Positions 11,036 through 21,924 of a stretch of DNA of 64,000 bases are shown piece after piece. The notes under the pieces are model-generated. The model was not told the origin of the DNA. It ran no database searches and saw nothing but the letters and a program-made list of their open reading frames with translations. This DNA comes from Gigaspora rosea (lineage: Eukaryota; Glomeromycota; Glomeromycetes; Diversisporales; Gigasporaceae). The translations under genes were made by a program, and so were the position numbers. Every line of letters starts with the position of its first letter. The first letter of the stretch is position 1. Location of the stretch: NCBI GenBank assembly GCA_003550325.1, contig QKWP01000621.1, positions 1 to 64,000 of the forward strand, given 5' to 3'.

Positions 11036-13310
11036 GACATGTTATTTTAGAATCGGTATCCATTTACTAATTCAAAAAAAAAAAAAACAAGTGAAAAAAA
11101 TTAGGAATAATAATAAAGTAAAAAAAAGAAAATTAATATATACTCGCCTAAATTAAATATTAACTAAATTTGCGTACATTTCATTAATCTCCTCATAGAA
11201 GACTTCCACATTTGTTTTTTTCAGCGATTTGATCGGATGTCTTGTCTAACCTGAATCTAATAAGAAAATTACTACAATTAAAAAAACCTTTTAATCATAA
11301 AATCAGGATCCATTTACCAATTCAAAAAAAAAAAGCAAATGAAAAAGATTAGGAATAATAATAAAGTAAAAAAAAGTGAATTAATATATACTTGCCTAAA
11401 TTAAATATTAACTAAATTTTTGTATGTTTCATCAATCCCCTTGTAGAAGACTTTCACATTTGTTTTTCAGTGATTTGGTCAGATGTCTTGTCTAACTCGA
11501 ATCTAATAAGAAAATTACTATAATTAAAAAAAAACCTTTTAATCGTAAAATCGGTATCCATTTACCAATTCAAAAAAAACAAGTAAAAAAGATTAGGAAT
11601 AATAATAAAGTAAAAAAAAAGAATTAATATATACTCGCTAAAATTAAATATTAACTAAATTTGCGTACGTTTCATCATTCTCCTCATAGAAGACTTCCAC
11701 ATTTGTTTTTTTAAGCGATTTGGTCGGATGTCTTGTCTAACCCGAATCTAATAAGAAAATTACTACAATTAAAAAAAGGGAACCGCTATTTACACCATGG
11801 TTTTTGCTAATTGCACCATGGATTTTGTGTAACATTAGATCATCAATCACTTTTTCTATTTGCACTATGGTAATATATGTTGCACCAATAAAAACTCGCC
11901 TTTTTTTGTAGATTAATAGTTATTTCGCACCGTTAATGTCATGTAACATTACACAAATCTTGTTTGGTAATCTAGTAGGCCTGTTAACCTAATTAAATAA
12001 TGCGGGCCAACCCTAACCCTAATTTTATAATTCGGGCCAACCCTTACCCTAATTTTTTAAGGCCTTAAAAAATTAGGGTAAGGGTTGGCCCGCATTATAA
12101 AATTAGGGTTAGGGTTGGCCTGCATTATAAAATTAGGTTAGCAGGCCTACTAGATTAAGTAACCAAAATAGACTTGTGTAATGTTACATGACATTAGTAG
12201 TGCGAATAACTGTTAATCTACAAAAAAAGGTGAGTTTTTATTGGCGCAATATGAATATAGTCCAAGGTTACACAAATTTGTGAAAATCTGGCCCGCATTA
12301 TGTTAAGGCCTTAAAAAATTAGAGTAAAAGTTTGTCCGCATTATAAATTTAGGGCTAGGGTTGGCCCATATTAGATTAGGCTACCAAAAGAAGATTTGTA
12401 TAACATTATACAATATTAACAGTGCCAATAACTATTAATCTACAAAAAAGGCGAGTTTTTATTGGTGCAACATATATTACCATGGTACAAATAGAAAATG
12501 TTAATTGATGATCTACTGTTATACAAAATCCATGATGCAAATAGCAAAAACCATGATGTAAATAGTGGTTCCCTTAAAAAAAATATACCTTTTAATCATA
12601 GAATCAGTATCTATTTATATACTCGCCTAAATTAAATATTAACTAAATTTTCGTACATTTTATCAATCCTCTTGTAGAAGACTTCTATATTTGTTTTTTG
12701 GCGATTTGGTCAGATGTCTTGTCTAACCCAATCTAATAAGAAAATTATTACAATTAAAAAATAAACCTTTTAATCGTAAAATCAGTATCCATTTACCAAT
12801 TCAAAAAATAACAAGCGAAAAATATTAGAAATAATCTTTTAATCGTAGAAATAATAATAAAGTAAAAAAAGTGAATTAATATATACTTGCCTAAATTAAA
12901 TATTAACTAAATTTTCATACATTTCATCAATCCCCTCGTAAAAGACTTCCACATTTGTTTTTCGGCGATTTGGTCAGATGTCTTGTCAAATCTGAATCTA
13001 ATAGAAAATTAAAACAATTAAAAAAAAATTACCTTTTAATCGTAAAATCGGTATCCATTTACCAATTCAAAAAAAAAACAAGCGAAAAAGATTAGAAATA
13101 ATAATAAAGTAAAAAAAAACGAATTAATATATACTCGCCTAAATTAAATATTAACTAAATTTTCGTACATTTCATCAATCCCCTCGTAGAAGACTTCAAA
13201 ATTTTTTTCGCCGATTTGGTCGGATGTCTTGTCTAACCCGAATTTAATAAGAAATTACTACAATTAAAAAAAATATATATACTTTTTAATCATCGTGTCA
13301 TTTTAGAATC
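11036..13310. repeat. ~245-bp satellite array, about six copies, split by a transposon
   Basis: A unit containing ATATACTCGCCTAAATTAAA recurs at about 11140, 11385, 11626, 12613, 12882 and 13132. The spacing is 241-268 bp except across the inserted element at 11778-12573. Each unit ends with GGTATCCATTTACCAATTC-like DNA and an A-run. On the minus strand each unit carries a short open stretch like KTNVEVFYEEINE, preceded by TTTTCTTATTAG and followed by GCGAGTATAT, which look like splice sites. Tandemly duplicated exons are therefore possible. Confidence 0.8.
11778..12573. mobile_element. 796-bp foldback transposon with 9-bp target duplication
   Basis: The long inverted ends start GGGAACCGCTATTTACACC on the left and, inverted, GGGAACCACTATTTACATC on the right. 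Homology between arms continues for over 200 bp. The interior is itself palindromic, centred on AAGGCCTT near 12062. TTAAAAAAA flanks both sides, a 9-bp target duplication as made by Mutator-like transposases. There is no coding capacity. It interrupts the satellite array and so is younger than it. Short CCCTAA/TTAGGG runs lie in both arms. Confidence 0.85.
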
Positions 13311-13735
13311 ACCTATTGCATCGGCATCTCCCATTTTCACAGATTTCTGTAAATATTCGAATGCCTTATGCCCATCCTTTTCAACTTCAATTCCTCTATA
13401 ATAACAACATCCAACATTATTCATTGCTATGGTATTATCCATCTCTGCAGATTTCTGGTAATATTCGAATGTTATACAATGAGCTAATCATTGGTATTGA
13501 ATAGAAAGGGGTGTAAATAACATAAAAAATCATCTTATGAAAACGTTGATGATAATTTAAAAAAATACTAGATGATAAAAAATATCAAGCTTTATATTCA
13601 TATTTTTCAACTCCAATTCTACTCCAATAACAATTTTCAACATAACATGTTCTACTGCCGTCATCTATCTCTGCAGATTTTTGATAATAAATGAATGCTC
13701 TATGTTTATCTTGTTCAACCCATTTGCTAAACAAA
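13305..13735 (-). pseudogene. Sel1-like repeat protein relic
   Basis: On the minus strand two separated stretches translate to Sel1 repeats. One contains EYYQKSAEMDN, AMNNVGCCYYRGIEVEKD and KAFEYLQKSVKMGDA (13310-13480). The other contains AFIYYQKSAEIDDGS and YWSRIGVEKYEYKA (13575-13735). Sel1 repeats form helical scaffold domains and are strongly expanded in arbuscular mycorrhizal fungi. No full gene is left: there is no start codon in context, and the stretch between the two parts (13500-13575) is not coding. Confidence 0.75.
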
Positions 13736-13739
13736 TAGC

Positions 13740-14390
13740 AACTTACAAGAACGAATTGAATTATAGGATTTTAATCATGGGGCACCTTTTGAAGGGTTAC
13801 CACATGATATGACCAATGTTATGATTAAAATATTAAAAAGATTCTATGGGAGTAATAAAAAGGTATTAAAGTTTCCTAGTGATTTAAAGGAAGCGGTTGC
13901 ATTGTCAAGCAGAGTTGTTGGGAGAACTGAAAACTATTAGTTTTGGAAAATAGAGAGTATGCTATTATCACTCTACTTCGCTAAAATTTGGCATTAAAAG
14001 ATTTAATTCGGAGGCAATATTAGTGAGGGTTCTTAAAAATTATCTAACTTCTTGAAGTTTCGCTTATATTGATTTTAATTCTGCCAAAAATCTGTAAAAA
14101 AAATAAAAATCCTAAAAAAACTAGAAAGAAGCATTTGATTTTAGATCAGGGCTCTTATATTTTTTGATGAAATGGACAACGTTAATAAAAATGTAGTGAC
14201 CTATGGTAGACAACGACTTGTAGTAATGAAGAAAGTCTTGTGGTGATGGAAATGTTTGTGTTGAGCAACACTTTGTGGTAGGTAACGTTTATGATCTTGT
14301 AATAGCAACTTTCTGCGCTATGTAATATCTCACAGTAGTAGGATGTATCTAGTTAGTAGGTTGGGTTGTACTGTAAAAAGCACGTATAAT
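13740..14390. other. No clear gene; weak coding-like stretch at 13770-13940
   Basis: The plus strand holds one open stretch with HGAPFEGLPHDMTNVMIKIL followed by FPSDLKEAVALSS, whose amino-acid composition is gene-like but which I do not recognise. The remainder to 14390 contains degenerate GTGGTAG-type repeats and no gene. Confidence 0.3.
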
Positions 14391-14416
14391 TATACCACGA
14401 AAAAAAAATCTGTCAA

Positions 14417-14770
14417 CACGATTTGCGCGAAATTTTAGTAGTAAAATCGTTCAAGAGCAAATAAGTAAAGTTGTTCTTTGGCTCAAAAAAACATGGGTCT
14501 CATAAGACATGTTTTGTTATTTTATTAATAAAATTTTTCGCTACAGTCAAAAATGTCACAAAACGTATGCGAAAAAGCGATTTTACAACATATATCATAA
14601 AAAAAAAGCCGACGACACGATTTACGTGAAATTTTACTAAGTAAACCTCAAAAGTTCAATTAAGTAAAGTTGTTCTTTGAGCAAAAAAAAACATGGGTTT
14701 CATAAGACATGTTTTATTGTTTTCTTAATAAAGTTTTCTCTACAGTCAAAAAACATTACATGATATGTTA
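14417..14770. repeat. Two diverged direct repeats of ~150 bp
   Basis: A block beginning CACGATTTGCGCGAAATTTT at 14417 recurs as CACGATTTACGTGAAATTTT at 14617, with the shared inner stretch AAGTAAAGTTGTTCTTTG, ACATGGG and CATAAGACATGTTTT. The spacing is 200 bp. No coding potential. Confidence 0.75.
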
Positions 14771-15589
14771 ACAAAAATTTTGCAAGGGGTCCTTTATATT
14801 TTCATATTTTATTAATATAAAAAAAAAACAAAAAAAATACTTATCCTTCATGATGTTCTAGATGTTTTTTGTTTAAAAAGTTTTTTTTAAAGAAAATTGT
14901 GTATAAACTTTGAAGTTTTACAAAAACAAGAAAAAAATGAATTTAAATTCTGTAACCTCATAGGGAGCCCGTCCAATATTAATTGGACCCAAAGAACCTT
15001 TTTCAAGATTCTAAGGACTAATACAAGGATGAAAAACCAGTAGTCTTAAGAAGATAGTTGACCGTCACATTCGTATGGACTAGAGCTTCTTAGAGGATTT
15101 ACTATTTTTCACCACCATGTCGTCAGTTAACATGGCCTTTAAATTCAACTATATATATGCAAACAAGTCACAACACTTATTTTTCACAGCTTCAGCTACC
15201 ACACATATATAATTCAAGAAAATAAAAAAAAAACTTATATTGGTTTTTTTAAAAAAAAAGTTTCTTTAAAAAAAAGGTTCTTAAAAATAAAAAATTTGTT
15301 ACGGCGGTAAAAAAAAAAAGTAAACAAAAAAAAAAGATTAAAAAATAGTAAACAATAGAAAATCATTGAACAACAATTATATTCTAGTCTTTTTTTATAT
15401 TGTTATTTTATACTTAATTTAGTAAAATTAATTTTGACCAGAATTTACACCGTAATGCTAGCCGGTTTATGTAATTTTGCAGAATTTTTGCATCAGAAGG
15501 GCGTTTTTACAAAACAAAAAAGATTTAAGGCAATTTGCAATTACGAAAGAGCCTACAATTAAAAAGTATACTAATAATTGTTTGATTTG
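14771..15589. other. Gene-free AT-rich stretch
   Basis: It contains a small hairpin GTCCAATATTAATTGGAC at about 14970-14990, a TATA-rich ACTATATATATGC near 15155, long A/T runs, and an inverted copy of the TATAAAATA motif at 15391-15426. No gene is supported. Confidence 0.45.
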
Positions 15590-16023
15590 TGTTGTAAATA
15601 ATTGTATTTATTAGTGAAAGAGCATGAAGACTCAATGTTGAACTTGGGTTATATCTATTACATGTACAATATATGCTATAACTATATTAATAAAATATGC
15701 AATATATATAATAGAAATAAAATATAAAATAAATAACATATGTATAATAAATAAAATATGTAATAAATGCGCTTCAAAAATAATATAATGTATATATGCT
15801 ACATGTAAAGACTTTTACACAGTAGATCGTCTAGCCAATCAGATTGTATATTTAAGAATAAATATTTGATAACACATATCTTGTCATTCAGTGATTGTAC
15901 AAAGACGATTTATAGCTCATTAGAACCGTCTCGGTGAGCTGAATCGAATGGTGGTTGTTTCATCGAATTCTGATCACTAGGTCGAGAGTTACGCTCATTT
16001 TGTGTGTTTTTTATAGGTTAACA
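15590..16023. repeat. Possible solo LTR
   Basis: The stretch has TGTTG...TAACA-like ends. Its second half is richer in GC and looks like a transcribed LTR region (ACCGTCTCGGTGAGCTGAAT and the following 80 bp). No clear target-site duplication is visible, so the boundaries are tentative. Confidence 0.35.
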
Positions 16024-16266
16024 ATAGTAGTGATTAGCTTGTAAAGTTAAAAAGACATTTGATATTTTTATTGGTTTGATTGATGATGTCTTTTGACCTA
16101 GTGTTTTTTTAAGGTCTGTTTAGCTTCACCATCTTTGAATTAGTATTTCTTCAATTTTCAACAACACATTAAGTTAATCTTGTTTGTTTTGTTGTTAAAA
16201 TAATTAAATTTTATGAACCTTTTTAACAAACAGTAAGGATTTTTTAATGGATTTAATTAAATTTGT

Positions 16267-16518
16267 CTAAGAGATGAAATGTTCTGGAAATTTTTCGATT
16301 AAAGTACACCAAAACCAAAAAGAATAAATTGATACAATAATAATTGTAGTTATCAAATAAACAATAACTATACAAATCCAAAAAAAGATTTTGGAATATA
16401 TGATTTTAATTGCATATTGGTAAATATCATTTTGATATTCACCAGAGAAAAGATTTGTGAAAAAGAGTCCAATAAGGACAGAAGGAACAAGGATGATATA
16501 GAAAATTTTTGAAAACAT
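16267..16518 (-). CDS. Small protein with two membrane segments
   Basis: The 83-aa protein has an N-terminal hydrophobic stretch (residues 5-22) and a second one (about 42-70) containing FFWICIVIVYLITTIIIVS. It ends EKFPEHFIS. No family recognised. A second small membrane protein lies 50 bp upstream in the same direction. The compact spacing and composition resemble the gene-dense island that begins near 18.4 kb, of which it could be an outlier. Confidence 0.4.
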   Translation of the reverse strand: MFSKIFYIILVPSVLIGLFFTNLFSGEYQNDIYQYAIKIIYSKIFFWICIVIVYLITTIIIVSIYSFWFWCTLIEKFPEHFIS

Positions 16519-16566
16519 TTTTAAAAAGTTTGTTTAAATTTGATTTTTTTGTTTTTAATTGTTTTT

Positions 16567-16749
16567 TTAAGTTAAATTATTGAATTTTTTAGGATGAAAA
16601 GTTAAAAAAGGTTTATTTTTATAATTTTGAAGTAATATTTTTTTATCAATAAAAAATATTAAAAAAAGATTATAGGAGAGAATGATAGTAAGAATAAGAA
16701 CGATACAAAAAAATTTTACAATTATTAAAAAATTCATTGTTAAATTCAT
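16567..16749 (-). CDS. Small protein with one N-terminal membrane segment
   Basis: The 60-aa frame starts with two in-frame Met codons, has a hydrophobic helix (FLIIVKFFCIVLILTIILS) and ends in a basic tail with KNKPFLTFHPKKFNN. Not recognised. Same strand as, and directly upstream of, the 83-aa ORF, so the two could be co-expressed. Confidence 0.35.
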   Translation of the reverse strand: MNLTMNFLIIVKFFCIVLILTIILSYNLFLIFFIDKKILLQNYKNKPFLTFHPKKFNNLT

Positions 16750-16921
16750 TTATTAAATGAAATTTTTCACATTTTATAAGCACTTTTTATTATTCGATCT
16801 ATATATAAAACTTGATTTATATAAGCCTTTTTACTTAAATTAGTATTTCAAAATGCATTATTTATTGGCTTAACTTATTTAATATTAATTTATATTATTA
16901 TTTTATTTGAATTTTGCTAAC

Positions 16922-18233
16922 TTTCACTCTAGGTGACAGTACCTAGTTTGGAAATCGAGGTAAATCGGGTCGGAAGTCAGTCGGAACCAGTCAAAAAATT
17001 TTTTAGAGCACGTGAACTGGAATTTTCCGATATTAGTACATACGGCGCAGTTTTACAAAGTTCAATATTAAATATGTAATTGAAAGACATTGTCTGTTAT
17101 TCTTTGCTTCGCAAAGGATAGTATATGCTTCCGCTACAGCTATCGCCTCCGCTACAGCATTTTTATTTTACTACAGCATAGGAAAAAGACTTTTAATTGC
17201 TTTACCCTAACCCTAACTAAATATGGATTTCAGCTTAAACCACAAATCTTCACTATTCCGTGAATTTTATAGCCCAAACAAATAGCAAGTATCGCTTTAA
17301 TATAATGCAACATGAGCGTGAAGACCAGAACAAAACGTTCGCTTTTTCAAAAATCGCATATTTCCCTAAAATTTGTATAAAAAATCACCTTTTACGCTCT
17401 AACCAAAGCATTTCTTAAGCAATTGTACTGTATAACTTTGCTAACCTCAAACCTCTAACCCTAACCTATCTGGGCAGCCAAGCAAATCAATATTTGAAAA
17501 AAATTAATTTCTTAACTTTTATAGGTCATATCTCAAATGAAGTTAAAATTTTACTAATGAAACGAAAATGCAATCATATTAGTTGACGACACCAACAACA
17601 AAAGGCGCACCGAAAAACAGACTAACAACACCAGCGACGAATACCAACTGTATAGCACCGAAATCATTCTTGAAAAATCCTAAAAAAGAAAAAATGCATA
17701 AGCAAGTTGTAAGAGAACTAACAAAGCGAAAAAACTGGAACACCGAACTAACAACGCCAACAGCTAAAAGCACGAAGCACCAAATAGCACCAAATAATGA
17801 CACCAACGGCATACACCAACCACGAAAGCATCATAAACATTATCTAAAAATCTAGTAAAGAAAAAGAGCGAAAGTTAATACACCACGCACGAAAAAAAAA
17901 AGAAATACAAAAAAAAAAAAAGAAAAAAATACGCACCAAAAATACAGACTAGTGACAACAGCGACGAATACCAACGCGTATAGTACCGACGAAGCACCAA
18001 ATAATAACACCAACGGTATATACCAACCATGAAAGCATTAAAAATGTTACCTAAAAGTCTAAAAAAGAAAAAGAGCGAATGTTATATGCCACAGTAAAAA
18101 AAGAAAACAGAAATACAAAAAAAAATATATATATATATTTATATACATAGATCTTATATTGTATAACCAGGTGATCAAAAATGTAAACAATGACAATCTG
18201 CACCCGATGTAGGTGATATCACCTAGGGTGAAA
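16922..18233. mobile_element. 1.3-kb non-autonomous DNA transposon candidate
   Basis: The left end TTTCACTCTAGGTGACAGTA and the inverted right end TTTCACCCTAGGTGATATCA match at most positions over ~25 bp. The right end itself contains the palindrome TAGGTGATATCACCTA (18210-18225). No transposase is inside. The interior holds CCCTAA-type runs near 17205 and 17455 and a diverged internal duplication. The target duplication is unclear. Confidence 0.55.
17583..18130. repeat. Diverged internal direct repeat with GACACCAAC-type motifs
   Basis: Blocks such as ACAGCGACGAATACCAAC, AAATAATGACACCAACGG and AAGAAAAAGAGCGAA occur at 17630-17870 and again at 17950-18090. A 90-aa open frame across the first copy is very Lys/Thr/Asn-rich and is probably not a gene. 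Confidence 0.6.
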
Positions 18234-18422
18234 AATAGTTAAAATCATTTTATTTTTAAACTAAATTATAAAATTAAATAGGCGCTTGACTTATATCATT
18301 TATATCATCATCATTTTCAATAACCTCTGTAATTTCTTGTATTAATTTGTTTTCTCCAATACATAAAAATAATTTTCTTTGATTTGTTTTTTAAGCTTAA
18401 ATAATAAACTAATAAAAATTTT
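18234..18422. other. Left flank of the virus-like island
   Basis: AT-rich, nothing recognised beyond a short ATCATCATCATT-like run. Confidence 0.3.
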
Positions 18423-18713
18423 TCACTCACAATTATGTAATTCTTCTATTTTTTGAAGGTATTCTTGTGCCTTTTCAGAATTATTTACAAAATCATAATA
18501 TTCATAATATAATTTCATTTGTGGAAGGTATGTTTCACAAATATGTACTTGAACTTCGATTATTTGTTCTTGTTTGCATTTATCACAATAAATTGCTAAA
18601 AAAGAAAAATAATATTCTTCTAATTGTTTCAAATTTTTCGAAAACAATTCTTGCATAATCTCATTTTCAAATTCTTCAATTTCTTCAGAAGTAAATTCTT
18701 GATTGTACTTCAT
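18423..18713 (-). CDS. Unrecognised 96-aa helical protein with a CxxC pair
   Basis: The start MKYNQEFTSEEIEEFENEIM is chosen because it is the first ATG in the frame. The protein is almost entirely helical and rich in Glu, Tyr and Gln, with a CDKC pair near the middle and ending in EELHNCE. Possible small adaptor or metal-binding protein; no family recognised. Confidence 0.5.
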   Translation of the reverse strand: MKYNQEFTSEEIEEFENEIMQELFSKNLKQLEEYYFSFLAIYCDKCKQEQIIEVQVHICETYLPQMKLYYEYYDFVNNSEKAQEYLQKIEELHNCE

Positions 18714-19050
18714 TTTTTTTATTTTTTTTATTGGTTTCAACTCTTTTTTTATAAAACTAAATTCGCAAAAACTTAAAATTTTTATTGTTTCAATAAATAT
18801 AAAAATAGAAATATCATTGTGGAATAAAAAAAATCAGATGTAATTTTAATTGGTACTTAGAATTATGTAATATTATTTCTTAAATTCTAAAATTATGTAA
18901 TATTATTTTCTAAATATGAAAATTAAGTTCTAAAATAAGATGTGAAAACCTTTAAAAGAAATAAAATTTTACTTGATAAGTAATGTCAAAACAACTTAAA
19001 TTTTATTTTATCAACGAAACAAAACTACAAGAAATTAAATACCAAAACAA

Positions 19051-19606
19051 AATGTCTAAGAGATTTGTTGAACAAGAAGTTTACGAAGAAGAAAAATGAG
19101 AAACTAAATGGCTTAAAAAAAATATTGACAATATGAAACAGGAATTTGAAGAAGAATTTACTAAAATGAACCAAAAATTTAAAAAAGATATTAAAGAAAT
19201 AAAGCAAGAAGCTGAAGTAACTAAAGAAGCTTTCGTGCAAGTTATAAGTAAAATGCAAGGAAAACTTGATGAAAAAGATCAAATCAATAAAGAATTAAAT
19301 AAACAACTTTCTTTTTATTCTTTATTTTTTGGTAAAAGTTTCGAAATTGCTCAAGAATTATATTTACAAGAAAGTTTTAATAGATTATCTAGTCAACTTT
19401 TAACTGTAATTAATAATTTTACTAATAATACTTATTATTTTGATGAAAGTGGTAGTTTATTAAATTTTTCATATGAAGAACTTAAAAATGAACATGAAGT
19501 AGTTGAAGAATTTATTAATGATGATGAAAATAATGTAAAATAAGAAAGTGATATAGAAAACTTTAATGATATTTTTGAATATTCGGATAGTAGAAATGAT
19601 AGTTAT
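19051..19606 (+). pseudogene. Coiled-coil protein of the island
   Basis: Coding-like on the plus strand. The N-terminal half is a charged coiled coil (EEFTKMNQKFKKDIKEIKQE, then KMQGKLDEKDQINKELNKQL) followed by a more globular region with FGKSFEIAQELYLQESFNRL and an acidic C-terminus. It belongs to the virus-like island and has about two breaks. No family recognised. Confidence 0.5.
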
Positions 19607-19679
19607 TAATATTTTATTTTATTTTTTTTTATTTTTTGTATTTTTAACAAATATTTAATAAATATTTTATCAAATTTGA

Positions 19680-19800
19680 TATCTATTATGATTTTCTATA
19701 ATTTTATTATGTTTTAACTTAAAATCTATTGCTCATTGCTTAGCTTGTTCACTAGTTCTACTTTTTTTAATTTAAAATGTTTAACAAGACCATTCAGAAT
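19680..19800 (-). pseudogene. HNH/AP2-type C-terminal relic
   Basis: The minus strand encodes AIDFKLKHNKIIENH, close to AIEFKLKHDKISGNE at the end of the HNH/AP2-type gene at 46.6 kb. Only this short C-terminal piece remains. It suggests that this host-dispersed gene family also entered the island, or that the island inserted next to a copy. Confidence 0.5.
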
Positions 19801-19904
19801 AAAAAATAGTTTTTCAAAATTTAATTAATTTATTTATAAATAGAATATATAAATTTTTATTTATAAAATAAATATTACAATTTTCATTTATAAATTTCTA
19901 AATT

Positions 19905-20495
19905 AATATGATAAATGTTCATTACAATATTTTTCTAAGTCCGAATATGACCAAATATATTTTACTCTAAATTCTTCATAGTATAAATTCACATTTTGAA
20001 ACCAAACTTTGAAGTCATTTTCATAACTCTTTCTTCTATGTTCCATTAAATCTAAAGTCTTGTATTGGATATAATAACTATAACCATCATTAAATAAATT
20101 AAATAGCTTTGAATATGTACCTCAAGGAATTCAAGAATATTCTTTAAACACTTCTCTTTTGATCTGTATATTGCACCAACAGCAATTAAATTTTCATCAA
20201 ATGAAAATTTTGTATTCACTAGTTTTAATTTCATCAAAAAAAATTTGATTTTCTTCTTCATCAAATCTTAAGGTGGTTATTTCAGAATCTGCTTTAAGGT
20301 TGGTTGAACAAGATGATTGAATATCGCAACCCCAAAAATCTTCTTCAACAACTTCTTTTTTTCATCTTTTTTAAACAAGTTTTTGAAAAACTTCTTGAAT
20401 TTTGATTCTCTTTCCAGGTTTCAATAAATGTTTCTTCACTAGTAAAAGTATTTTGTTTGTTTAATTTGTTAATAAATTTCTTAAAAAAAGACATT
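19905..20495 (-). pseudogene. Unrecognised island gene, minus strand
   Basis: Coding-like on the minus strand in several frames. It has a start in MSFFKKFINKLNKQNTF, a middle with NTKFSFDENLIAVGAIYRSK and LEFLEVHIQSYL, and an end with YENDFKVWFQNVNLYYEEF and SDLEKYCNEHLSY. Broken by a few interruptions. No family recognised. Confidence 0.45.
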
Positions 20496-20739
20496 TTAAT
20501 TGCTTTCAAAAAAATTGGTTTTTTTCAATTAATAGATAATATTTTAAAAGAACTAAACAATAAATAAAAATGATTAAAAGCAACATATTTTCTTTAAATA
20601 AATTATTTGAAACAAATTAAAGATTTAAGTCTTAAAAATAAATTGGTAATTTACAAATAAAACTTATAATCAATTTTCAATTAAATTATCTAGAATTTTT
20701 ATTTATATAATTTGTAATTTAGAATATTTAAAAGCTTAT

Positions 20740-21130
20740 TATACAATGCCGAGAGTAAAAAATCTGAATTCTATAAAACATTAGAGATAAAAAGTAATAC
20801 AACTTTATATGAGATTAAGCAAGAGTACAAAAAGCTTGTACTGTTTACCATCCTGATAGGAATGTAACAAATCTAAGAATGAACATGTTGAAGCTGAAAA
20901 AAATTTAAGGAAATACAAGAGCATATGAATATTTAACTACCAATTATAAAGAACCTAAAAAAAGAAACTCTCAACAGAAAAAGAAAAAAACTTCTAACAA
21001 AACAAAGCCACAGAAAAACAAAAGAGCTTCTAAAAAAACAGAATCGAAGCAAGAAATAAAGATTAATAAAAAATTTAAGGAGATGCTCACAGAAGCAATA
21101 ATAAAAACATTATTCGATATATTAAAATAA
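20740..21130 (+). pseudogene. J-domain (DnaJ-like) protein relic, copy 1
   Basis: The plus strand encodes the elements of a J domain: FYKTLEIKSNTTLYEIKQEY (helices I-II), an HPD tripeptide in YHPDRN, and AYEYLTTNYKEPKKR after helix III. A Lys-rich linker and LTEAIIKTLFDILK follow. J domains recruit Hsp70 and occur in both fungal and large-virus genomes. It has a few breaks. A second, shorter copy lies at 22375-22640. Confidence 0.65.
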
Positions 21131-21147
21131 TTAGATAATCAATTATT

Positions 21148-21183
21148 TTTTTATATTGTTATTTTATACTTAATTTGGTAAAA
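21148..21183 (-). promoter_or_regulatory. Inverted copy of the TATAAAATA motif
   Basis: The minus strand reads ACCAAATTAAGTATAAAATA then ACAATATAAAAAA, like the two copies upstream of the exchanger gene at 9.7 kb and the inverted copy at 15391-15426. Its presence here links the island with that region. Confidence 0.45.
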
Positions 21184-21284
21184 TTATATTTATATTTTTT
21201 TGGAAATGATTAGATAAATAAATTTATTTAAAATGTATATATTTTTATTATCAAATTATAATCTTTTTCAAACTATCTATACAA

Positions 21285-21815
21285 AATGAGAAATACTCAT
21301 GAAATTTGCAATTACTTTCATATCAATACTCTTAAAACACGTCTTATTTGTAATATCTGTGAAGCTTTTTATAATATTGATACATGTTTAAATAATCTTA
21401 AAAAACATTTTTAAACATCATAAACAAGAATATCATTTAGCAATGTCTAAAAATGAAAAATGAAAAAAAAATTAAAGAAATTAATCAAGTTCAACAGAAA
21501 GAAAATTCTAATAATTTAATTACACAAAATAATGAAACTTTACTTGTTCAAGTATCAAATCATGTTCAAGTTGAAGATATTAATGAAGATAATTATATGA
21601 CTGAAGAAAAAATTAAAGAAGTTGTTATTGAAACTAATCAAGTTTTACCTTTAGTTCAAAGTAATAAAAGAAAAAAAAATAATAATAAGGATATTATTAA
21701 AAAACAAAAAATTAGTTCAATTAGTTTAAATGCTAAAGAAAATATTATTGATTTGAATATCCAAGATGAAATTAGTTTACAAATTAAAGGAAAATGTACT
21801 TTGAATTTTAATTAA
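21285..21815 (+). pseudogene. BED-type zinc finger protein
   Basis: The N-terminal part reads CNYFHINTLKTRLICNICEA and then NNLKKHF, the C-x2-C...H spacing of a BED/hAT-type finger. The C-terminal 120 aa are low complexity with a basic cluster NKRKKNNNKD, and end LQIKGKCTLNFN. BED fingers bind DNA and occur in transposases and chromatin proteins. Within the island it is counted as fossil with about one break. Confidence 0.5.
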
Positions 21816-21924
21816 TTATTGTTTTTTTTAATTTTAATTAATTATTGTTTTTTTAATTTTTATTTTTAATAAAGATTATATTATTTAATATTTAATTATT
21901 ATTGGGTAGAGTATTTATTTGAAA

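Noticed and set aside
9659-16760. Mitochondrial or plasmid origin because of high AT content
   Set aside because: LINEs, LTRs, MITEs, Sel1 repeats and splice-like sites around it are nuclear features.
17579-17855. Opposing 77-aa and 90-aa frames
   Set aside because: Low-complexity repeats inside the non-autonomous element; not conserved in its internal duplicate.
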